Shown here: positions 1-22,691 of the stretch, piece after piece
Layout: the number at the start of each line of letters is the position of its first letter
How positions within the stretch are numbered: the first letter of the stretch is position 1
Source: Thamnaconus septentrionalis
Taxonomy: Eukaryota > Chordata > Actinopteri > Tetraodontiformes > Monacanthidae
Direction: 5' to 3'
Length of the DNA: 64,000 nucleotides
NCBI GenBank assembly: GCA_009823395.1
Contig: CM020503.1
Span: forward strand, 602,501 to 666,500
Position numbers and translations under genes: made by a program
Notes under the pieces: model-generated
Database searches by the model: none
What the model was told of the DNA's origin: nothing
The model's input: the letters and a program-made list of their open reading frames with translations, nothing else

Positions 1-1439
1 ACATCAACATTACATTAACGTTAATATTTATGTCAATATTACGTAGCTAACTTCTTAATAATTCAGCGGTCTATAAACTCTACTCTATAAATATTTTTAT
101 TTTATTTCTTTATTTATTTTTAAATTATGTACTTTTTTATATTTGCTCTGTATTGTTGCCGTAATTAGGGATTAATAAAGGCATTCTATTCCATTATATT
201 TTCTTTCTAAGGCAGAGATACAGAGCCAGGTATGACTTCTTCTGGAATAATATCTTGTTCTTTTAATACTTTGTTTTCTTAATTACTAGACGCAGACATA
301 TAAGCTACACAGGAGTCGAATCCATTTTGCATGCAGAAGTTTGTGGACTATCGGTTGATTCTGGTTCAGTTTATAATAATTAAAGTGAATTCATTTCCTG
401 TCCTGTGTCGACAGGGGGCAGGAATGCATCTAGCGGTCTCGTCTGCAAAGGAAAAAAAAGACAACGAAGAAGCTGCAGCAGCTAAACAGACAGCTCTCAA
501 ATCAGACTCTCAGCGACCATCGAAATTGTTAAATTGGGTGGGATTTCACGTTTTAACGCTACGGGTTCATCGTGAGCTAAATCAGATCAACTCACTCTTT
601 ATTTCTACATTACATACAGCGCCTCGCTTATCGTGGGCTCGACCTTTAATTTGTCGTGGACGTCTGAAGACATGTTCCGGGGCACTGCAACGAGACGAGA
701 GCTGACCAGTGCTCACTGTTTGAGCTGAAGAAGCTTTTTCACAGCAAAGGTAATAACGGCTTCCTGATGGCATTTCTTTAAATAATGCAATGAAATAAAA
801 ATATTGTTGGCTGCATATTTTCCATCCATTTCCTGTTCTGTTCACGTGGTCTTGGGAAATCACGACATTTTTACCAGAGATACCCCAACTTTTCAGATTG
901 CACAGAGTATTTTAGTGCCTGCTGAGGACCTAAACCTAAATACGTCATTCATAACTCGCATAAAGGTAGCTTTTGGGTGATAGCCAGTATTTATTTATTT
1001 ATTTATTTGTTTGTTTATTTATTTTATTTTTTTTGTGAACGACTGACAATTTAATTGTATGTTTGATGTATTATAAACATGTATCTCCACAATATTAATG
1101 TGTGCAGAATGTAAGATTCTCACCATTACATAACAAACCTAAATGGTCATCTTAAACTGAGATTAACTCAGATTAAGGGATTGCAGAGAGAGACACCACT
1201 TCACCAAATACTGCCCACTAGGTCCTTACACTAAGTTTGCTAAATGCTGAACCAAGGACAGTAATTAATCTCTTATTTAAAATGCATTTTTTAATGAAAA
1301 TGGACAAAAAGTCCATCTAAGAATAATAATAATAACAATCCTTCATATTTATATGTATATTATTAACCCTTTTGCAAACTTTTTATCCCTGATTTGTCCT
1401 CTGTCTTGTGTCGCAGCTGATCTACCGACTCGCAGCATC
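1..1439. other. AT-rich 5' flank of paat
   Basis: This stretch is AT-rich, with poly-T runs and simple TTTA repeats near 990-1030. I see no coding exon. A candidate non-coding first exon of paat could lie at about 600-749, because a GTAATA donor follows AAAG at 750 and a good acceptor (polypyrimidine tract then CAG) ends at 1416, shortly before the paat start codon. The first exon cannot be proved from sequence alone, and no TATA box is convincing. Confidence 0.4.
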
Positions 1440-4400
1440 ATGGTGGACATCTCTGTGAAGAGTTGGCTCTGTCAAGCTGAAGGACATCACTTGTCCGACG
1501 TCCTGCAGCCCGTTTACGTCAGCGATGAAGACGGTTGTGACGAAGACCTCAGTCAGTTGGAGACGGACGAGACTAAAAGGTCATTCCTCAACAATAAAAG
1601 CCACACGGCAGCACGTCGTGAGTGTTTCCAGGGGCTAAAACCAGCGTTTTCCCTTGGCAGGTGCAGCCTGGTGCAGCTGGAGCAGCCGGAGGACGACTGT
1701 CCGTGTGTGCTGACGCTCAGCTGCAGCTCCTCCCCCCTCACTTCCATCAGCCGCCTGCTGGTCATCAGCCAGGCTCGCACCATGGAAGTGTACAGCCATG
1801 AGGGAGATTACTGTGGGACCGCACGGGGGGAGAGAGACGACAGGGTCCAGACAGACAGGTGAACACTCAGGATGCCACAATATTGGGTATTTTACCGAAC
1901 AGTTCGGGATGCCCTGTTCGGTTTGATACACAACGGCGAACGACGGTATTTCAGTATGTTTTGGCCAATCATAAAACATTAATAAACCTTGCCACAGCCA
2001 CGCGTGTTGTGCAAGTTGATCCACGCAAGAGCCGAGACTAGTGGTGCGTGGCTTTTTGAAGACCCGCGGGTCCTGCAGTCATCACTAATTTGACTCGTTC
2101 CAGCCGCCCAGCACAACTGAGTCAATGATCACAGCCTGCCTCGACCTGCAACCTGCTGCCATTAAATAGACCAACTTGTCTTTGAACACGGCTTATTTAT
2201 TCCGTCAAAAAGGTGGTTGTAAACAGCCTTGATAAACTAAAGTCGCTTCCAAGTGCCAAGTGCATTGAACAACAACCAACAGAATACAATAAGATAACAC
2301 ATTGACCACATTAACCTACCCAACCTGTCAACATTACAACATTACATTGCTTTGCCCATTTTCTAATATCAATGAGTGTCCTAGTATATCCCTATAATAG
2401 TATCCATATAAACAGATTTACTTTCAGTCTGTAAAAAATACATATTTCATCATTTAAAAAAAACAACAAAAACAAATCCCATTCTACATTATTTGAGCTG
2501 GCCCAGTCCAATCAAGTGAAAATGTCTCGTCTCGGCTGTTAAGTGGATTAAAATGTTGTATATTTTTATTGGATAGTCATAAACTTCAGATTTATATTTA
2601 ATTTGTGTGGTTTTATCTTTGTTTAATTTGATCTGATAGTGCACGTTTTTAAAATAAAATTTGTGGTTTGATTTTATCTTTGCTATTAATTCTTTTGACA
2701 ATACAATATTGCCTTTGCTAGTCAGAGTAGTTTTATATGGCCAAAAAAAACTGTACTGTTGCGTCCCTTGTGAACATACACACAAGCGGCTCGTTTCTAA
2801 AGTCTCTGTGCCGTCTGTTGGTTGATGGGATGTTACCTCACTGCTCCGCCCACAGTCCAGACGGAGGCGTGTTCTACAGGAAACAGCTGACCCTCAAGCA
2901 TCCATCCTCGGCCTGTGAAGTCAAGGTGATCTCTCGCTCTCCCTGCCTGTCTGCTATGCTCTCTTTCCTCTTCTTCCGCTGACCCTTCCGTCGCCGTCCC
3001 AGCTGCTGTCTCTGGGTGGACGCCGCAGCATTTCGCTGCGCCGAGTCGTCGTCGGCATGTGGCAGGCGCCGTCCAGCCCGGCGTGCGGCGCCACCATCGA
3101 CATGCAGCAGGTGCAGAGTCTGGTGGAGGAGATGGGGACCAGTCTGTCGCCAGGAGCCCAGAACCTGATGGACATGGTCCGTGTCCAGCAGCTGGTCAGT
3201 GGAGATGATGGCTGAACACCATCGACCTCCTCTTCCTCCTTTCCACTCGTTAACATTGAGCCTTGTTTCTCTGCAGAACCAGAGCAGCGCTGTGGGGGGG
3301 TTCCTGCCTCTACTGATGGGCGGGGGGCTCTTCTCTGCTCGGATGTCTCCAGCTGCCACCCCGGCCCCTCCCCTGCTGGCTGACCCAGTAGCATCACTGT
3401 TATCTGTGAATATGGAATCACCTACTGTTCTGATCAGGTCGCACAATGTCCACTGTCGCTTTGAAATAGAAGAGCTTTTAATTGTCTTCGTCCTGTGTCA
3501 ACAGCTTCCCCCACACTCCGTCCCACGAGCACACGAGGCGCCACCCAGTCAGAATGGAGCCGTTTCAGAAGGCTCTTCCTCCCCCGAGCTGCATTCACCA
3601 CTCAATGGCAAAGACGCAGGTAATCAGATGAGATCAGGTCAGAGTCAGGGCTACCAATCAGACGATTACAAGTTTCTGATGTTGGGGAGCATTTTCCACA
3701 GTCTTCTCTGCAGCTCGTGGCGAGAGCAGCGGCCCGCTGAGTCGGGACAAGTTGACGGACATGATGTCCCACATCCTGAAGGGCCAGGGAGGCAACAATC
3801 TACTTCCTGTACTCCAGGGCGTCTGCGGTCAGGTGACCAAGCTGAGACTGGATGACGCGGCAGAGGAGAAGATGAGGAACGGCTCGTGGTGGGTTCTTCC
3901 TCTCAGGTCTTCACATTACTATGGTCTGTTATCATCACTTCCTGTCACACCCTGACAAGGTGAAAAGTCCCTCTTCAGTCTCATCCTGAGAAGATTCTGA
4001 AGTGGAGCTATCGGAAAAAGAACAGTCACATTTCAAGCTTGAATTTTTGATACTTTAAAATGATAACTTTAGGAGGTTGCATTGAGATCCTTTGGTCAGA
4101 GGGCTCACTGTTTCTCACTTGCTCAGTGATACATAAACATTCAATTCCCAGTGCTGTTCTGCTCTATAATAGCACTCCTAGCGTGTCTCTCATCAAAACA
4201 CATTGCTTGTTTAAACAACCATATAGGCCCGTGTGGATTGGACAGAATGTTTTGTGTCGAACACTTCTTCAGTTCTTGGATTTGATTGTGAAGCGGCTGA
4301 AGGGAGCGGCCGTCAGTCTCTGACGCCATCTGCTTGGCTGCACATTGATGAAAGAGGTTCTTTGTGGGACCGTGGTGACTCCTGTGGGCTGACAGGACAT

Positions 4401-4974
4401 CAGCTGATTGTGAGGGGGAGGCGGAGCTCAGTGCTTTGTCTTCATGACAGCGGGACAGTGCCAGCACACTCACACATACAGGTCTAGAACTCAGAGATCA
4501 CAAGTTTGGAGAAGGTAAATGTCGAGGAGATGGTTTTGTGCTTTTTCTTAATCTGGTGGTGTGTTGCGGGCGATGAGATGAGACACGGAGGTGGAGGAAA
4601 CTTTCAACATCAAGCTTGTAGACTTTTGCAGTGCATTCTGGGTCTGACCTGCAGAGAGGACAGTTTTTTCAAGTCCTCCCTCCATCACTGTGTTTTTTTT
4701 CTTGATATTGTCTGTTTTAGCAGCAAAAATATCTTTATCTGTGTTTGTGTGGCGCAGGGAGCTGGACGCAGTCATGGATCGTCGTCTTGAGCAAATGGAG
4801 AAGCGGCTGAAGGAGCATCTGGACCGCCGCCTGGACGCTCTGGAGCTGAAGATTGAGACGCTTCTAATGAACGTCCTGCCACAGATGACCACTGGGGGCA
4901 GCACAGCAGTGGAAGGACCTGCCTCCTGCAGACCTCCAGAGGCAGCAGCAGCAGCAGCAGCAGCCAGCCACTGA
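1440..4974 (+). CDS. paat: ATPase PAAT (protein associated with ABC transporters, C10orf88 orthologue)
   Basis: Seven coding exons join in frame: 1440-1858, 2856-2925, 3003-3194, 3277-3387, 3505-3619, 3714-3888 and 4758-4974, giving 432 residues plus stop (human protein about 445). In mammals PAAT is an ATPase that binds mitochondrial inner-membrane ABC transporters (ABCB7, ABCB8, ABCB10) and affects iron handling and membrane potential. Family-like blocks seen include MVDISVKSW at the start, LLVISQARTMEVYSHEG in exon 1, GMWQAPSSPACGATIDMQQ in exon 3 and KLTDMMSHILKGQGGNN in exon 6. The C-terminus (about residues 361-395) is a charged heptad-rich coiled coil beginning ELDAVMDRRLEQMEKRL, followed by a short poly-Ala tail encoded by GCA repeats. 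The start is the first ATG after an acceptor at 1416. Further N-terminal sequence from an upstream exon cannot be excluded. Intron 6 (about 870 bp) is the longest. Identity rests on recalled family resemblance and on matching length and synteny. Confidence 0.8.
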
Positions 4975-5740
4975 GCTCCTCTGAAGGACTAACCCACCCA
5001 TAACAGACTAACCTGTAATGGTTTGTTTTATATATGTGAAGGAAGGATTTTCTGCACCAGGCCCGATGGAGGTCCAGCCAACACAGAAACACTGGAAAAT
5101 AACAGCGCTGTGTGGCGAGCGAGCCCCCTCAAGCTTTGGACAGATTCAGGTCAGTGTCTCCTGGTGCCGTGCTTGAGGGCCAAATATGAGTCAGGACCAA
5201 CTGTAGCCAGTTCAAAGTGCTGAGTTGTGGATATTCTGTGTACACTGCCCTCCGCTAGCCAGGCGTTCTGGCTGGCAGTGCTGACTCATAATGGGACTGG
5301 AGAAGTGCAGTTTGAGGTTGAGAACACAGCACAAATCCCAGGAAATATGGTTGACTTGAAATTTCCTTCAAAGTGGATCCAGCTGGATAAACTGCAGAGT
5401 GCGTTTCATCCTGAAGACGACGGCTGGTATCGAAGTCAAAACTAAATTTAACTTTAAACAGCAGCTTTTTGAATGTTTTCAGCTCTGTTTTAACAGTTGC
5501 CGCTGGCTGACCCCCTGTATGAACCTCATCGCGTCAGGGTAACTGACTCAAACCTTATGTAACAGACACACCCAGGTTGTATCACACTCAAACGTCATTG
5601 TTTCAGCACAGATGTATGTATGTATGCGTGTATGTATGTAACGGTCTCTCTGAGGACGTCGCTCTGCTGCGGTTTCTTAACCTTATTACTGTGTAATGCC
5701 TGCCATGAATTGTAATAAAACCATAATTTTATTAATTTTT
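4975..5740 (+). other. paat: paat 3' untranslated region
   Basis: Sequence after the paat stop runs to an AATAAA signal at 5714-5719, in the context TGTAATAAAACC. Open stretches in this part, for example 5227-5445, have no recognisable homology and are treated as untranslated. A short degenerate GTAT repeat lies at about 5612-5640. Confidence 0.55.
5714..5719 (+). other. paat: paat poly(A) signal
   Basis: Canonical AATAAA about 740 bases after the paat stop codon. It is the first strong signal downstream of that stop and sits about 100 bp from the oppositely oriented htra1 signal. Confidence 0.6.
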
Positions 5741-5817
5741 ATGAGAAGGACCTTCATCCAGGTTTAAAAACGGCAGCAACACTAAGCCTGCAAATAAACA
5801 AAACTTTTCAAAATAGT

Positions 5818-5823
5818 TTTATT
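5818..5823 (-). other. htra1: htra1 poly(A) signal
   Basis: TTTATT on the plus strand, read as AATAAA on the minus strand, lies about 370 bases beyond the htra1 stop codon (6196-6198). It faces the paat signal at 5714-5719, so the two transcripts end tail to tail. Confidence 0.55.
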
Positions 5824-6195
5824 CTCTTCCATCTTTTCAAAAAACAATTATAAAAATATTCATCAAGTACAAACCAAATAAAAACAGGACGTTAGCCTGC
5901 TGCAGCCACCACTAGGGGGCTTCATAATGAAACAAACCCTGATGACAGGGAGAGGAAACTAACTTATGTTAGAAGTCTGACATGTCAAGACTTCTTGTCC
6001 CAGAGTGAAGATGAATGGAGGTGGAAGGAGGGTGGGAGGGAGGAGGACTAAGAGTCAAAGACAACAGTGGAGGTCCTTAAACACACAAACATCTGGCCAC
6101 TGCTGGCGTTTCTCAAAAGTGTTCGTGTTCGATTGACTGAAAAACAGGACGAGCCAGCTCGGATCGTGTCGGGCCTCAGGGTCAAGGTCAAGGGG

Positions 6196-16526
<10,331 letters not shown>

Positions 16527-16622
16527 GATGGAGCAGAGTTTGGAGCAGGCTGATGGAAGTTGTCAAAGTGATCCCGTTCACAGAGATGTAAGTGCTGAAC
16601 TTCAATGGCTCCGGTAGGACCG

Positions 16623-16680
16623 TTTATAACGGCCACGGGCTGAAAACAAGGCGCGATTGGTTGATGTGCGTGACGTCACG
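16623..16680 (-). promoter_or_regulatory. htra1: htra1 core and proximal promoter
   Basis: Read on the minus strand, TATAAA lies at 16623-16628, a CCAAT box (plus-strand ATTGG) at 16656-16660 and a perfect cAMP-response palindrome TGACGTCA at 16671-16678. The expected transcription start is therefore near 16595, leaving a 5' leader of about 70 nt before the ATG at 16526. Spacing of TATA, CCAAT and CRE is that of a classic focused RNA polymerase II promoter. The start site is inferred. Confidence 0.75.
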
Positions 16681-16699
16681 TCGATAGTAGGAGGAGATG

Positions 16700-19600
16700 A
16701 GAAGTTGGTGTGCTATCACAATTTATCCTCACACACATTCCGCTGTACACTATCTTTTTCCAAATATCCTGTAGCGCATTCATTATGTGCCAAGTGTCGT
16801 CAGTTGTGAAGGAGCTGTGGGCATGATTTTCAGCAAGTCTCTTATTAATAAGATAAACTAATTCATTAATGGATGAACAAATGATTTAATGATACATTCA
16901 TGAGGATTATTGATTGATTGAGATCAGATCAATAACTACAGAATTTCCATAAGATCCAATGGACTGGATGGCTTGTTGGACGTACAAACATAAAAAAACA
17001 AAGATGACATAACCTGAAATTCGAGGCACAAGCAGCAATGCCAGACGTAACTGAACCTGTCAGCAACTTTCCATCGGACTGTATTTCATAATCACCCCTC
17101 TGATGACTCTCTGTCAGTCAGCGCTGGTGGGCAATAATTGATTTTTCCAATCAAAGATCAATTGAGAGATGGAAGAATTAAAAATGTTGAAAAAAAAATC
17201 AAGATAATGAAATTCTGGACTCTGAGCAACAAACCTGATCAGTAGTCCGCAGGTGAGCTCCTTTAAAAATGAAACTCTCCTTCTTAACTTAGTGATGTTT
17301 GATGTTGTACATTTGGCAGGCTGATGTTCAGGTGCGACACTTGAAAGCTCCAGCGCTGTTTATCGACAGAATTTTTATTTGGCAGAGAGGCGTCATGGAA
17401 AATGTCAGACCCGAACGGTGCAACACACGTGACATTGTACATGACATCACATGTGTCGTCACATGATTTTTAATCACTGGAAAAGGCAGTCAAAAACAAA
17501 CATCATTCTGTTGGATAAGACCGATGGCTGTTAAAATAGTACGTCATTGTATTGTTACACACTCCCACTGGCCAAAAACAATGAGCTTGGCTCAGCTTTG
17601 AGAACTGGATTATGTTCTTGCTGGTGAAGCAATGAGAATATCAAAGCCTTCAAACCACCAAAAGAAGAAATGCTCTGCAAAAGAACTATGACAGAGAAGA
17701 TGCAGCTGAACCTTAAAAATTGACATGAACATCAGAGGGGAGGCTCACTGTGATGTGCAGTAAGGAGAAGAAAACTTGGTAAATTTCCCCAAAAGGCTTC
17801 ACGTTGGACCTCTGCTAACTTCCTGGACTCTTGCAGCTGCTCATTCTCCACCATCTGTGTGTTTATTTCAACTCAAACACTCGCTCACGAGTCCCTACAT
17901 AGCAAACTGTTGGACTGAAGGCTTGTTGAAATGTCCTTCATATGGTTCCCACCACCAACATTAAACGAAATGGATCCCAGCAGGTCCACAGAACCGTGAA
18001 GAGGGAACCAGGAAGCAAGGCAAGAGCCATGGTCAGGGACAATGTGTAGAGCCTGGGTTGGAACTTCAAAGATTCAGCTCATCATGTGTCCTTGATGTTC
18101 TTATCACAACTGTAACCATTGGAATAATTGTTCAAGCTTTCAGGAAATGAGTAAGAACTTCTCTGAGCCACGTTACCTTGGGATAAAAGAAGACTGTCAG
18201 GCATCCAGAACCCAGGGTGACCTCATCATTCTGCTGTTCTCTTCTCCCATCAGTCCAGGAGAATGTGTGATGTGAAGGGGATTTCTCCCCACGTCTCCGC
18301 CTGTATTTGTGTATGTTGTCGTCTCCACCTTCATTGCCATGAAGACACTCCTCAGAGGGTGTAGATGATGATCTCAGGGCTTAGCGAGGAGATGATTGTG
18401 TGAAAGCTCACTCGAGATGACGAGATGATCCACCTCCTTTGGTCCACTGAGAGCTCCAGGGAGTGCTGGTGTTCTTGAGAAAGGTGTTTCTGGTCGTTGA
18501 GGGGATTTTGAAGTTCATGGAAGGAAGGAGGTTCCATATGTCCTAGAGACTAGAAAGACCGATCTTCACATGGGGCTGGAACTCCTTAATTGAGTTCTCA
18601 AAGGTTGTGCTGGGCCTCTGCACAACTGCAAGTGACACTCAAAATGTTTCAGTTGCAGATGTGATCACTGGATGACTTCAAGATTCTCGTGATTGCTGAG
18701 GGCCTGAAACAGTTAAAACCTTCTTGACAGGGTTCCTAACATCTTACCAAACAGTTTAGCAGAGACAGACCTCCGCATGTTCAGAAAACACGGTTAGCTC
18801 AGTTACGCAACTGTGAACGGCTCCGAGGAGAGAGATGGTCCACTGACTCTTCTTCTCTCACCTGACTGTTTGACAACGTGCCACATGATGCTTAGTCAGA
18901 TCTTTGGCCTGCCCTGTAGGAAAACTCTTCACGTCTCATCTGATTATTTCCATTTCTGATCAACAAAGCTGTGTACGTCATGTTTGGCAATTCCGTTTTG
19001 ACTCTGGCAGGTCTCGTCTCTTTTCCGTGTCACGTCTTGCCCTCAGATTAGCTGGCCCGCTTCCTATGTCTCCTTGCCCGTTTCCTTCCTGCTGCGTTTG
19101 GACACCTTTGTTAGTAAGCTAAAGTGCATCCTGGGAGTTTTCAACTCTTCTCACAAATGTTAAATATGTTATGAGGACTTCAGAGTTTGTCGCTTGTGTG
19201 CAACGTTGTTGCAGAAGCAGTCCTGACACCAAGATAAAAGCCTGTCAGTGCTAAGCTCATGTTCAAACCTTTTATTGATTTTGGATCCATCAGAGTAATT
19301 CAATATCTTGGAGCAAAGCAGCTATCTTGGGAGGTCTGGTTGAACGTGACTGTGCCTCTTTATGTCCAAAACAATCCATGTGTCAAGGAAATTGCCAAAC
19401 CGCTTCACAACATGAAGGTATTTGTTGTCAGAGGTCTCATCAGGACAATTTGGCCCCTGAAACAAGAAATATACTAAAACCATAATGGTTGACATTTGTC
19501 TTTGTGCACAGAAACACACATAATAACAGCTGCTGAACAGAGATGTACAGTTGACAGCTTTACTCTAAAAAAAAAAAAAAAAGGTTTAAATTTAGAGCTG

Positions 19601-21390
19601 ACTTTGTGGGGATAAATCCCGTCTAGTGCTGTCTGGCAGATTTAGTGAGAAGCTCTCAACTTGATCAGCTGGAGTTGCTGAAAAACATCTGGATGAGGCG
19701 TTGCACAATAAATAACTGAGGGTCATTCTGATTTGATCAGAGCTGGAGAGGAACGGGGGTTACATAAGGGAGTGGAGCCGGCGTTTCGACTCAAATCTGA
19801 AGTCATGTGAACTGTCGACAGGAAACGTTGATAACTGCCAGTTCTTACTCCTCTCATGAAATCGAACCTTACATATCCCAATAAGGTAAATCCATGGGAC
19901 TGTACGGCCATGCAAGTTCTGCATGGCCTGCATATCTTGGGGTTATCTGGCTAAAATAATCTTAGTCAAAGGTAAGTGGTAACATGACTGGATGCAGGAA
20001 GTTTGAATCTGGCTTTGAATCCACGTTAAGAAAAATGTCATCACTAACACGATTGCTTGTGCCAAAGCCAGGAAGCACGGCTGACATCAAGTCTGCACTG
20101 ACGGAGAAAACAGCATAGTGAAGAGATGAGGAAGACAGGTGGTCACCCTCCCTCCCACAGGACTTGGCTCCGGCTGAGGAGGCGGTCCTGTTGTGACAGG
20201 AGCGGAGGTGGACGTTTCTTCAGCAGCTCCCAATCTACCACCTCTGTGCATTGTTAATAAATGCATTTATCATCGTAGAAGTAAGAAACATGTGTTGTTT
20301 TAACTCTCTGTACAGCTGACAGAAGGGTGTAGCTGCATGTTCTCTCTGTGTCTTTCCACTTGTATTCAGGTCCTTTAGATTCCTCTCACTGTTCAAAGAC
20401 ATGCGCATCATGTTAACTGGTGACTCTAAACAGCCTGTAAATGTGAGTGTGGATGGTTGTTGTGTTGGCAACGTGTCCAGGATGTAATGCTGCCTTCACC
20501 TCACAACGCAGCTGGGACGGACCCCAGGAAGCCCATGTGACCCTGAATGCAGGGGAAGCAGTGATAGAAAACGAACAAATGAATGTGACGAGGCACAGTC
20601 AGCCTGCTCAGATGGAATGTTGCAGTTATGACTGATGGTTTTATTCAAGCTGTTTTCAATTTGGAGATCTTAGCACAGCTGGTAAGTGTAGCAATTCATT
20701 TCTCTGAAACTGCTTGGAATTCAGGCCACATCATGGGCGCAAACAATCTGAGCTGGGCTGAGTTGTTTGTAGCCCATGAGAAAACCTTGCTCGCACCCAG
20801 GTGTGGTGATGGTGGTCCTTTTCTCTTTTTTGTTAACTATATTCGTTACTGCACTTCATAATACACTCACTTAATCTGAAACTGGTTTATAGTCTTTGAA
20901 AAATAAAAATAATAATAAAAAATCTGCTTGTAAAACCTCTTCTGGGGAATAATTGCTTCTCTTGTCCAACCATGCCTGGCCCCATAACCCCAAAAACTGA
21001 ATTATTCTTGACCTATTCATCTGTGAAGATGACTAATAAAGGGTAACACATCTCCCTATGGGCACATTCGGTTGAACCGTTCATGTTTTACAACGTGACT
21101 CTCTTGGTGACCGCTGACAGCATCCAGTTGCGGGAAGACGAATCATGCACAGATACAACAACATGTCCAAGTTCCCTGCAAAAATTCTGGGGCCGCAACA
21201 AAATATGCGAGACAGCACATCACATTAAATCACCCGGCTCTACCTCGCGTCTGCACAATTGACTGCTAACATGACTACGCCCTACTACACCCTGCTTAGG
21301 CCTCCAGCTATTTAAATTGTTTCTTTCAGTTCAATTTCAGCTGCTACCCTGCATGTGTGTTTCCTCTTTATGGGTTGAGTAGCAACATAC
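16700..21390. other. Intergenic region between htra1 promoter and plekha1 3' end, left part
   Basis: No exon or RNA gene is recognisable. Open frames here are short and lack domains. A poly-A run occurs at about 19567-19583 and a degenerate SINE copy at 20385-20590. The sequence at 17770-18700 is of near-coding composition but has no sustained frame on either strand. Confidence 0.5.
20385..20590 (+). mobile_element. Degenerate 3' half of a tRNA-derived SINE
   Basis: The segment reads ACTGGTGACTCTAAACAGCC..., then a GTGAGTGTGGATGGTTGT block, then ...CAGCTGGGACGGACCCCAGG and a final AACGAACAAATGAATG tail. It is a diverged copy of the body and tail of the better-preserved SINE at 62904-63281. 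The tRNA-like head is missing. Confidence 0.6.
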
Positions 21391-21397
21391 TCGTACT

Positions 21398-21738
21398 CAG
21401 TGGTGGGCCGTCAGGGCCAGTGAGGCCTGTTCTGCTGGCTTCACGGGAAAAAGTACATTTTCCCGTTAATATGATAATAACGTTATTCTCCATAGTCTGT
21501 TCTTTTCACGTCATATTATATCTGCTTACTTGCGTTGCTTCCATTGTTGTTTATTATGATAGAGTTTTTAATTCAATCATATTTCAGTTGGCTGTGCTGA
21601 TGATCAGGAATTTAGCCAATCAGATCTTAAGGCGATGAAATAGCTAGCTGGTCTCACGCTGAACCACATACACGTCCTGCACTCATAATTCATCATCTAG
21701 GATGACCCAGACTGGTTCTCCAGCACGGCCCACCACTG
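21398..21738. mobile_element. hAT-type MITE
   Basis: The left terminus CAGTGGTGGGCCGT is matched by the right terminus ACGGCCCACCACTG as a perfect 14-bp inverted repeat. Flanks CTCGTACT (21390-21397) and CTCATAAT (21739-21746) agree at 6 of 8 positions, consistent with an old 8-bp target duplication. The element is 341 bp with no transposase frame. Its right end overlaps a local tandem duplication. Confidence 0.8.
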
Positions 21739-21781
21739 CTCATAATTCATCATCTAGGATGACCCAGACTGGTTCTCCAGC
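21682..21781. repeat. 57-bp-spaced tandem duplication
   Basis: A 43-base segment beginning CTCATAATTCATCATCTAGG and ending GGTTCTCCAGC occurs identically at 21682-21724 and 21739-21781, separated by the last bases of the MITE. Identity implies a recent event. Confidence 0.9.
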
Positions 21782-22608
21782 CAAGCCTGCTAACAGCAGA
21801 TCCCAATAGCAGGGGGCCACCGTCGTCCCACTTCAGGAGATAAAGTAGGGCCCTCCGGTGAACACCAACCCTCCTGGTGCCTGCTGGAGCAAACAGCCCC
21901 ATGCAGTCTAACCCTGACAGCATCGGGCATCGTCCTCCTGGCATTACTTGGGTGCAGTGATGATGGAGAGGCCCCTCGTTCAGGGGGCAAGCAAGAGGCG
22001 CAAGCAGCTGCCCAGCCAAATCTGTGAGCGCATACCGGCGCCTAACCACTCTTTTCCTCCTCGGCTCAGTGTTCAGATACATTTGTTTTCAAACACGCAG
22101 CCGGGACACGTGCCAAGGGCGCAGTTACATATTGAAAAAGAAAAAAAACAAACACACAAAACAAAACATACCTGTATGCCACAAGAGGGTGCTAGTACCC
22201 TACTTGGAGCGCTTTGCTTTCCAGCCGCACTGTTCTAAGGGGCAGAATGATAGCTACTCCATCACTGGCCATTATAGCAGCGAGAGCGTGTCCAGGCCAA
22301 CAAATAGCCCGAGCACAAAGAGTGGCAGCGGCAGATTGGGGTAATAAGGACTGTAACCAGAAGCTGCAGACTGCAATTTTTGGGAGCCGTTGCAGGCGCG
22401 GGGAGAAACAGCTGTGGTTTTGAAGGGGAAAATCACCACACTTCAGAGCGAGCAATGCTATTTGAGCTGCTGTCAGAGCGAAGCCAGAGCTCTCAAAGTA
22501 TTTTCTGTTCCTGATCAGTTACAATTGCATGCTCTGAAACAAACACGAGAGGCAACACGTTTGGAATGTCGGCTCCCACAGGTCGAATGTGCTTTGTGCA
22601 TCTTGGAC

Positions 22609-22691
22609 ACATTTTTTTTCCAGCACACCCAAAGGTTACTTACTTTCGTCATAGGAAAGTAAGTAACCATTGGGTGTGCTGTAAAAAATGT
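22609..22691. repeat. Large near-perfect palindrome
   Basis: The arm at 22621-22646 (CAGCACACCCAAAGGTTACT...) is the reverse complement of 22656-22681 at 25 of 26 positions, with a 9-nt loop. Outer T-rich and A-rich flanks extend the symmetry to about 22609-22691. It would form a strong hairpin and may be a tiny foldback element. A second, smaller inverted repeat (ATAGGATTCCTA / TAGGAATCCTAC, 11 of 12) follows at 22693-22722. Confidence 0.85.

Noticed and set aside
1618..1660. GTGAGT...CAG looking like a 43-bp intron within paat exon 1
   Set aside because: Too short for a vertebrate intron, and removing it would break the frame that is open and family-like on both sides.
1895..1922. 8-bp hairpin CCGAACAG...CTGTTCGG in a paat intron
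   Set aside because: Perfect but short; such stems are expected by chance in this length of DNA and no element ends are visible.
2874..3446. 190-codon minus-strand frame
   Set aside because: Antisense to paat exons 3 and 4, with no domain.
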